This document shows positions 11,818-15,569 of a stretch of 15,569 bases of DNA, piece by piece. A program made the translations under genes and the position numbers. The notes beneath the pieces were generated by a model. It saw only the letters and a program-made list of their open reading frames with translations. It ran no database searches and was not told the DNA's origin. Within the stretch, counting starts at the first letter, position 1; every line of letters starts with the position of its first letter. The DNA lies in assembly GCA_030838265.1 (NCBI GenBank), contig JAUTXA010000171.1:1-15569 (forward strand), in the 5' to 3' direction. This DNA is from Actinomycetota bacterium (GTDB taxonomy: Bacteria; Actinomycetota; Acidimicrobiia; Acidimicrobiales; BP-101).

Positions 11818-14735
11818 GACGACACCGCGGGGATGGACGCGGCCGGCCCCGTCGTCGGCGCCGGTGTCACCAGCTGCGGCTTCTCGGCCTCGTGGTCGAG
11901 AGCCAACAGCGTGAGGTAGGGACCGACGAAGACGAAGACCAGGCCAGGAACGATCACACCCGAGTCGTTTGCCGCGAACCCGATCAGGCCGGCCGAGAAG
12001 GCGGCGACGGCCCCCATCCGCAGCGGGCCGGCGGGGATGACCTCGCGCCACCTCCGGTTGCGGAGGAGCAGGTAGATCAGCCCCAACACCAGCAGCGGGA
12101 CGATCGCCGTCCAGAACGAGGCGGTGAGGGCGGTGAGGTTGTTGCCTGTCCGCCGGAGAAACGTCGACCAGAGCGCGCCCCGGCCACCCGAGTGGACGCC
12201 GGTGAAGAACCGGGCCACATGGGTCTGGTCATGCGGCGCCTGGGCGGCGTCAACCAAGGCCAGCACCCCAACGGCGGCGGCCGTCGCCACCAGGGCCCCG
12301 ACGACGGGTCGCCACGACAGCCGCCGTCCGAACAGGACCCAGAGCATCAGGCCGAGGACGGGCACCAGGGTGAGAGCCCCACCGACGTCGTCGCCCATGG
12401 TCGGCGCCGTGTCAGCCAGGAACACAACGGCTAGGGCCAGGGTGACGGTGACCAAGGCTTCGTCCCTCCGGGGCGCATGGTGCAGGTGCAGGCAGGCGGA
12501 CAGGATGGCGCATGACGAGAGCACGGCGAAGGCGGCATTGCCAAGGCCGAAGAAGCGACCGGCACCGCTCAACGGGTAGCCGATGTAGCTCGCCGTCAGC
12601 AGGTGGACGCCCGTGGCCACGTCGATCACCAGGATCACCGCCGTCGTGGCCATGATCGCCAGCAAGGGGCTGAGGGGGTAGCGGCGGGCCCGCAGCGAGG
12701 CGGTGACGATCAGACCGTCCAACACGAAGAGAAACCCGAGAGACCGCGGCCCGATGGCCGACATGCCGGGAAGGGCGCGGAACAGCAACCCGGCGAGGGG
12801 CAGGGCGGCGATGGCCAGGACGACGAGCCGCAACCAGCGCCCCATGGCCCCGGCCCCGCCCCGGAAGGCCACCAGCCCGGCCATGAAGAGGTAGACGAGG
12901 ACCTGGAAGATCACGAACGGGATCGTGATCGGGTTGCCGATGCGATCGCGGAGCACGGAGTCACGGTCGATGGTGCGCAGCATGCCGAGGTCGGGACGGG
13001 CCGGCTGATACCGCAGCGGCTGGCCCACCATCCGCGCCGGCACGGCGACGTCGACGGCACTGAGGACGGTGGGCGCCAGGTCGGTGATGGTCACCACCGC
13101 GACGCGCTTCGTCGACGGCGAGTGCAGGTAGCCGTGCGGGACCCCGGGCCCCGCGATCACCACCGGGGTGACGTGAGCGCCGCCCGCCCCCGGGGTGAGG
13201 GAGGCAACGATCACGAGGGCGCGCGGCCCGGCCTGCTCGATGACCCTCCCCAGGATCTCGTCGGTGTGGCGAATGGCTGCGAGCCGGGACTCGCCGTCGG
13301 GCGCGGCCGCCGCCCGGTCGAGGTCGCCGGGGTCGATGACCACGACGTCGGCCGCGGCCAGGGCAGCCCGGCTGGCCGCCTCGAACGCCGCCGCGTCGGC
13401 GCGCACCCCGAACGGGGCGGAGGGATCGGCCTCGAGCAGGTCAGACCCCACCGAGCCGGTCGTGATCCCGAGGCTGTCGTCGACGAGCGCCAGCCCGGCC
13501 GGCCGCCACACAATCGGATGTCCGCCCGGCGCCCGGCGATCGGCGTTGGTGACGACGGCCGTGCGCCGGTGGGCCGAGACGAGGGCCTGGCCCAAGCCAC
13601 CGAGTGCCGCGCCGTGGCTCTCGCCGTTGGCCTGCCGTTCGGCGACACCTCCGGGGACGACGATGTCGCCGCGGGGGCGGCGCCCCGTCTGCCGCGTCAC
13701 CAGGTCACGCGCCGTCCGTCCATCCGCTACGGGGGTGTCGGCGTCGTAGGCCACACCGCCGCCGGGGGTGCCGTGGAGGCGGGTTCCGGCACCGAGGGTG
13801 GCGTAGGCCTCGGTCGTCGAGGGACGCGACCTGTAGGTGTACACGCTCATGGCCCCGACGGCGCCGCGTTGGACGAGGCGATCGAGGTTGGGCGCCGAGC
13901 CCGTCCCGACGTCGGCGATGTCGAGGTAGGGCACGCCGAAGATCACCACCTTGCTGGGCGGGGCGGCCAGGGCCTGGCTGGCGGGCTCCCAACGCGATCC
14001 GGACCAGACCAGCAACGAGGTCACGACGACGAACGCCGCCACCGTGACGGCGATGCGGGCGCGACGAGTGGTGAGACGAGGCCAGAGGGCGCGGCTGATG
14101 TCGATGCCCTGCCCGGCGCGATGACGAAAGCCGGCGAGCGACCGACCGGTGTGGCGGTGCTCGATCGCCACCTCGATCTCGAGCACCCTCGCCCCGGCGC
14201 GCACGGCGTCGATGGTGAGCGCCGTCTCCATGCCAAACCGGTCGGCGAGCGGCAGCAGTCGCCGCAGCCGAGGAGCGGTGATGGCCCGCTGACCTGACAA
14301 GGGCGCGGCGGCTCGGAAACCACTGGCTCGGGCGATGCCCCATGCCGCCAGGGCCTTGACCCGGCCGAAGCCCCCGCGCCGACCGGCGCTCGGCGGTACG
14401 GCGATGGTCATCTCGGCCTCGCCGGCAACCACGGGAGGCAACAAGGCCGCGGCCAAAGCCGCCGTGGACGCGGTGTCCGCATCGACCAGCAGATAGACAT
14501 CGGCCTCGGGCGTGGCCTCGACACCCGCGGTGACGGCACCGCCCTTGCCCACGTTCCGCGGCAGGTGCAGGACTCGCGCTCCGGCCTCGGCGGCGGCGGC
14601 CGTCGTCCCGTCGACCGAGCCGTCATCGATCACGAGGACCTCGTCGACGGCGGCCACGGCGATCAGGGCCCGCACCGTGTCGCCCACCAGATCAGCCCTG
14701 TCCTTGGCCGGGACGAGGGCGACGACCCGGGTCAT
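11814..14735 (-). CDS. Fusion of family 2 glycosyltransferase, phosphatase-like domain and polytopic membrane domain
   Basis: This 973-residue protein has three parts in one uninterrupted frame. Residues 1-215 are a GT2 glycosyltransferase (GT-A fold): V-P-A-K at 8-11, D-D-G-S at 37-40, the D-A-D metal site at 85-87, S-G-Q-R at 147-150, H-R-H-T-G-R at 193-198 and the H-R-x-x-Q-G region. A single membrane helix (about 227-245) follows, then a probably extracytoplasmic alkaline-phosphatase-like domain (about 260-575; A-P-N-L-D-R-L, H-V-T-P-V-V-I-A-G-P-G at 521-531, T-D-L-A-P-T-V-L at 551-558). The rest (603-950) is about ten membrane segments with R-F-F-G-L-G-N, G-D-D-V-G-G and N-D-S-G, as in the paralogue at 7938-10043. 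The ATG at 14735 overlaps the murJ stop as ATGA, and the end overlaps the MraY-like start. It probably adds a sugar to a lipid-linked intermediate; the role of the other two domains is unknown. Confidence 0.8.
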   Translation of the reverse strand: MTRVVALVPAKDRADLVGDTVRALIAVAAVDEVLVIDDGSVDGTTAAAAEAGARVLHLPRNVGKGGAVTAGVEATPEADVYLLVDADTASTAALAAALLPPVVAGEAEMTIAVPPSAGRRGGFGRVKALAAWGIARASGFRAAAPLSGQRAITAPRLRRLLPLADRFGMETALTIDAVRAGARVLEIEVAIEHRHTGRSLAGFRHRAGQGIDISRALWPRLTTRRARIAVTVAAFVVVTSLLVWSGSRWEPASQALAAPPSKVVIFGVPYLDIADVGTGSAPNLDRLVQRGAVGAMSVYTYRSRPSTTEAYATLGAGTRLHGTPGGGVAYDADTPVADGRTARDLVTRQTGRRPRGDIVVPGGVAERQANGESHGAALGGLGQALVSAHRRTAVVTNADRRAPGGHPIVWRPAGLALVDDSLGITTGSVGSDLLEADPSAPFGVRADAAAFEAASRAALAAADVVVIDPGDLDRAAAAPDGESRLAAIRHTDEILGRVIEQAGPRALVIVASLTPGAGGAHVTPVVIAGPGVPHGYLHSPSTKRVAVVTITDLAPTVLSAVDVAVPARMVGQPLRYQPARPDLGMLRTIDRDSVLRDRIGNPITIPFVIFQVLVYLFMAGLVAFRGGAGAMGRWLRLVVLAIAALPLAGLLFRALPGMSAIGPRSLGFLFVLDGLIVTASLRARRYPLSPLLAIMATTAVILVIDVATGVHLLTASYIGYPLSGAGRFFGLGNAAFAVLSSCAILSACLHLHHAPRRDEALVTVTLALAVVFLADTAPTMGDDVGGALTLVPVLGLMLWVLFGRRLSWRPVVGALVATAAAVGVLALVDAAQAPHDQTHVARFFTGVHSGGRGALWSTFLRRTGNNLTALTASFWTAIVPLLVLGLIYLLLRNRRWREVIPAGPLRMGAVAAFSAGLIGFAANDSGVIVPGLVFVFVGPYLTLLALDHEAEKPQLVTPAPTTGPAASIPAVSS

Positions 14736-15569
14736 GCCGAGGCCCGGCGGCCGAACGAGCGGCGGATGCCCGCCAGCTCCGGCGCTCGCAACAGGGCCTG
14801 GCCCCCCACCGCCACCAGGCCACCGACCGCCAAGCCGGCCACCAAGGCGACGGCCGCCATGAGACGGCCATCGCCGGCCAGGAGGCGGGCCACCGCCAGG
14901 GCCGAGAGGCCGGCCGCCACCGCCGTGGCCAGCGTCCGAGCGAGGGTCGGGCCCACGACGATGGGCCGGGCGATCTCCTTCCGCAGCAGGACGAAGAGGG
15001 CTACCGCGCCGGCCGTCATGGCGATCGAGTGGGCGAGGCCGAGAGCGACGACCCGGTCGGTCCCGGTCGTGACCGCGGTCCCGATCAACATGAGCAGGCC
15101 GCCGCTGACCGTCACGCCTATGCCGACCAGGGCGGGCAGACGGGCGTCGCCGGCCGCCACCGCGGCACGCGCCAGCAACATGAAGGCGGCATAGCCACCG
15201 AGGCCGATGGCGTAGGCGGCGAGGGTCTTGGCCACCAGGTCGGCGCCCGTCCGGTCGAGGGCACCGAGCCGCAACAGGTGTAACGCCGGAGAGCCGAGGG
15301 CGGCGAGCAGGGCGGCCGCGGGCAGCACGGCGAAGGTCGTGAGGCGCACCCCTTCACCGACGTCGTCGCTGAACTCGGCCCACCGGCTGGCGTGGGCGTG
15401 GGCGGCCAGGCGCGGGTAGAGGGCGGTGAAGATGGGGTGAGCGGCCAAGGCCACCGGCAGCAGGAAGAAGGTGAAGGCGATCTGGTAGGCGACCACGCCT
15501 CCCTCGACCCGGTTGGCCAGCACGAGCGTCACCCCGATCAGCACCTGGGTGGTGGCCAGGAGCACACCG
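14732..15569 (-). CDS. murJ: MurJ/MviN-type lipid flippase, C-terminal part (runs off right edge)
   Basis: This is the C-terminal 278 or so residues of a MOP-superfamily flippase of the MurJ (MviN) type, which moves undecaprenyl-linked precursors across the cytoplasmic membrane. The frame is open to the right edge, so the N-terminal half lies outside. The fragment shows the family's A-Y-Q-I-A-F-T-F-F-L-L-P-V-A-L-A-A-H-P-I-F-T-A-L-Y-P region (the first part of helix 7-8 in MurJ), followed by R-L-A, D-D-V-G-E-G-V-R and about seven more hydrophobic segments down to a charged tail. Whether this is the main lipid II flippase or a second copy serving another polymer cannot be decided here. Its stop overlaps the start of the glycosyltransferase fusion, so the two are coupled and may act on the same lipid-linked substrate. 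Confidence 0.85.
   Translation of the reverse strand, partial: GVLLATTQVLIGVTLVLANRVEGGVVAYQIAFTFFLLPVALAAHPIFTALYPRLAAHAHASRWAEFSDDVGEGVRLTTFAVLPAAALLAALGSPALHLLRLGALDRTGADLVAKTLAAYAIGLGGYAAFMLLARAAVAAGDARLPALVGIGVTVSGGLLMLIGTAVTTGTDRVVALGLAHSIAMTAGAVALFVLLRKEIARPIVVGPTLARTLATAVAAGLSALAVARLLAGDGRLMAAVALVAGLAVGGLVAVGGQALLRAPELAGIRRSFGRRASA

Noticed and set aside
12603..14297. A 564-codon open frame on the plus strand opposite the glycosyltransferase fusion
   Set aside because: It has biased H, G, R and D composition and no recognisable domain. The minus-strand frame carries clear GT2 and membrane motifs.

Overview
The window is gene-dense, very G+C-rich DNA from a free-living bacterium, most likely an actinobacterium. 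The block pyrG, NUDIX hydrolase, ald, xerD, followed further on by scpA and scpB, is a gene order I recall from actinobacterial chromosomes. Start codons are a mix of ATG, GTG and TTG, and many neighbouring genes overlap by four bases (ATGA or GTGA). An Acidimicrobiia-like lineage is my best guess, but it is inferred from general impression and was not tested. I see no tRNA, rRNA, CRISPR array, insertion sequence or phage gene, and no gene-free stretch over 300 bases.

Twelve genes run on the minus strand from the right edge to about 1994 and may form one long transcription unit or two. Read in transcription order, it begins with an envelope block (15569 to 7938): the C-terminal part of a MurJ-type lipid flippase; a 973-residue fusion of a family 2 glycosyltransferase, an alkaline-phosphatase-like domain and a polytopic membrane domain; a small MraY-like phosphosugar transferase; a membrane-anchored beta-propeller protein; and a 701-residue paralogue of the phosphatase-like/membrane part of the fusion. 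All four junctions inside this block are 4-base stop/start overlaps. Next come pyrG (CTP synthase) and a NUDIX hydrolase. A 100-base gap with a perfect 11-bp inverted repeat follows, then ald (alanine dehydrogenase), xerD (tyrosine recombinase), a DksA/TraR-type zinc-finger protein, a site-2 protease and an HD-domain protein.

At the left end trpS runs on the plus strand. It converges on the HD gene, with a 6-base gap between stops, and diverges from scpA-scpB, which runs off the left edge. The 51 bases between scpA and trpS appear to hold two back-to-back -10 boxes placed so that both messages would start at, or within a base of, their start codons. Similar boxes precede ald and, less ideally, the DksA-like gene.

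Functionally, the left two thirds is conserved housekeeping: chromosome condensation and dimer resolution (ScpAB, XerD), translation (TrpRS), nucleotide supply and clean-up (PyrG, NUDIX) and alanine metabolism (Ald). The right third is the least understood part. A flippase, a lipid-linked phosphosugar transferase and a glycosyltransferase are tied to two members of an apparently uncharacterised family of phosphatase-like membrane proteins. This looks like a pathway that builds, flips and possibly decorates a lipid-linked envelope glycopolymer, but that role is inferred from context.
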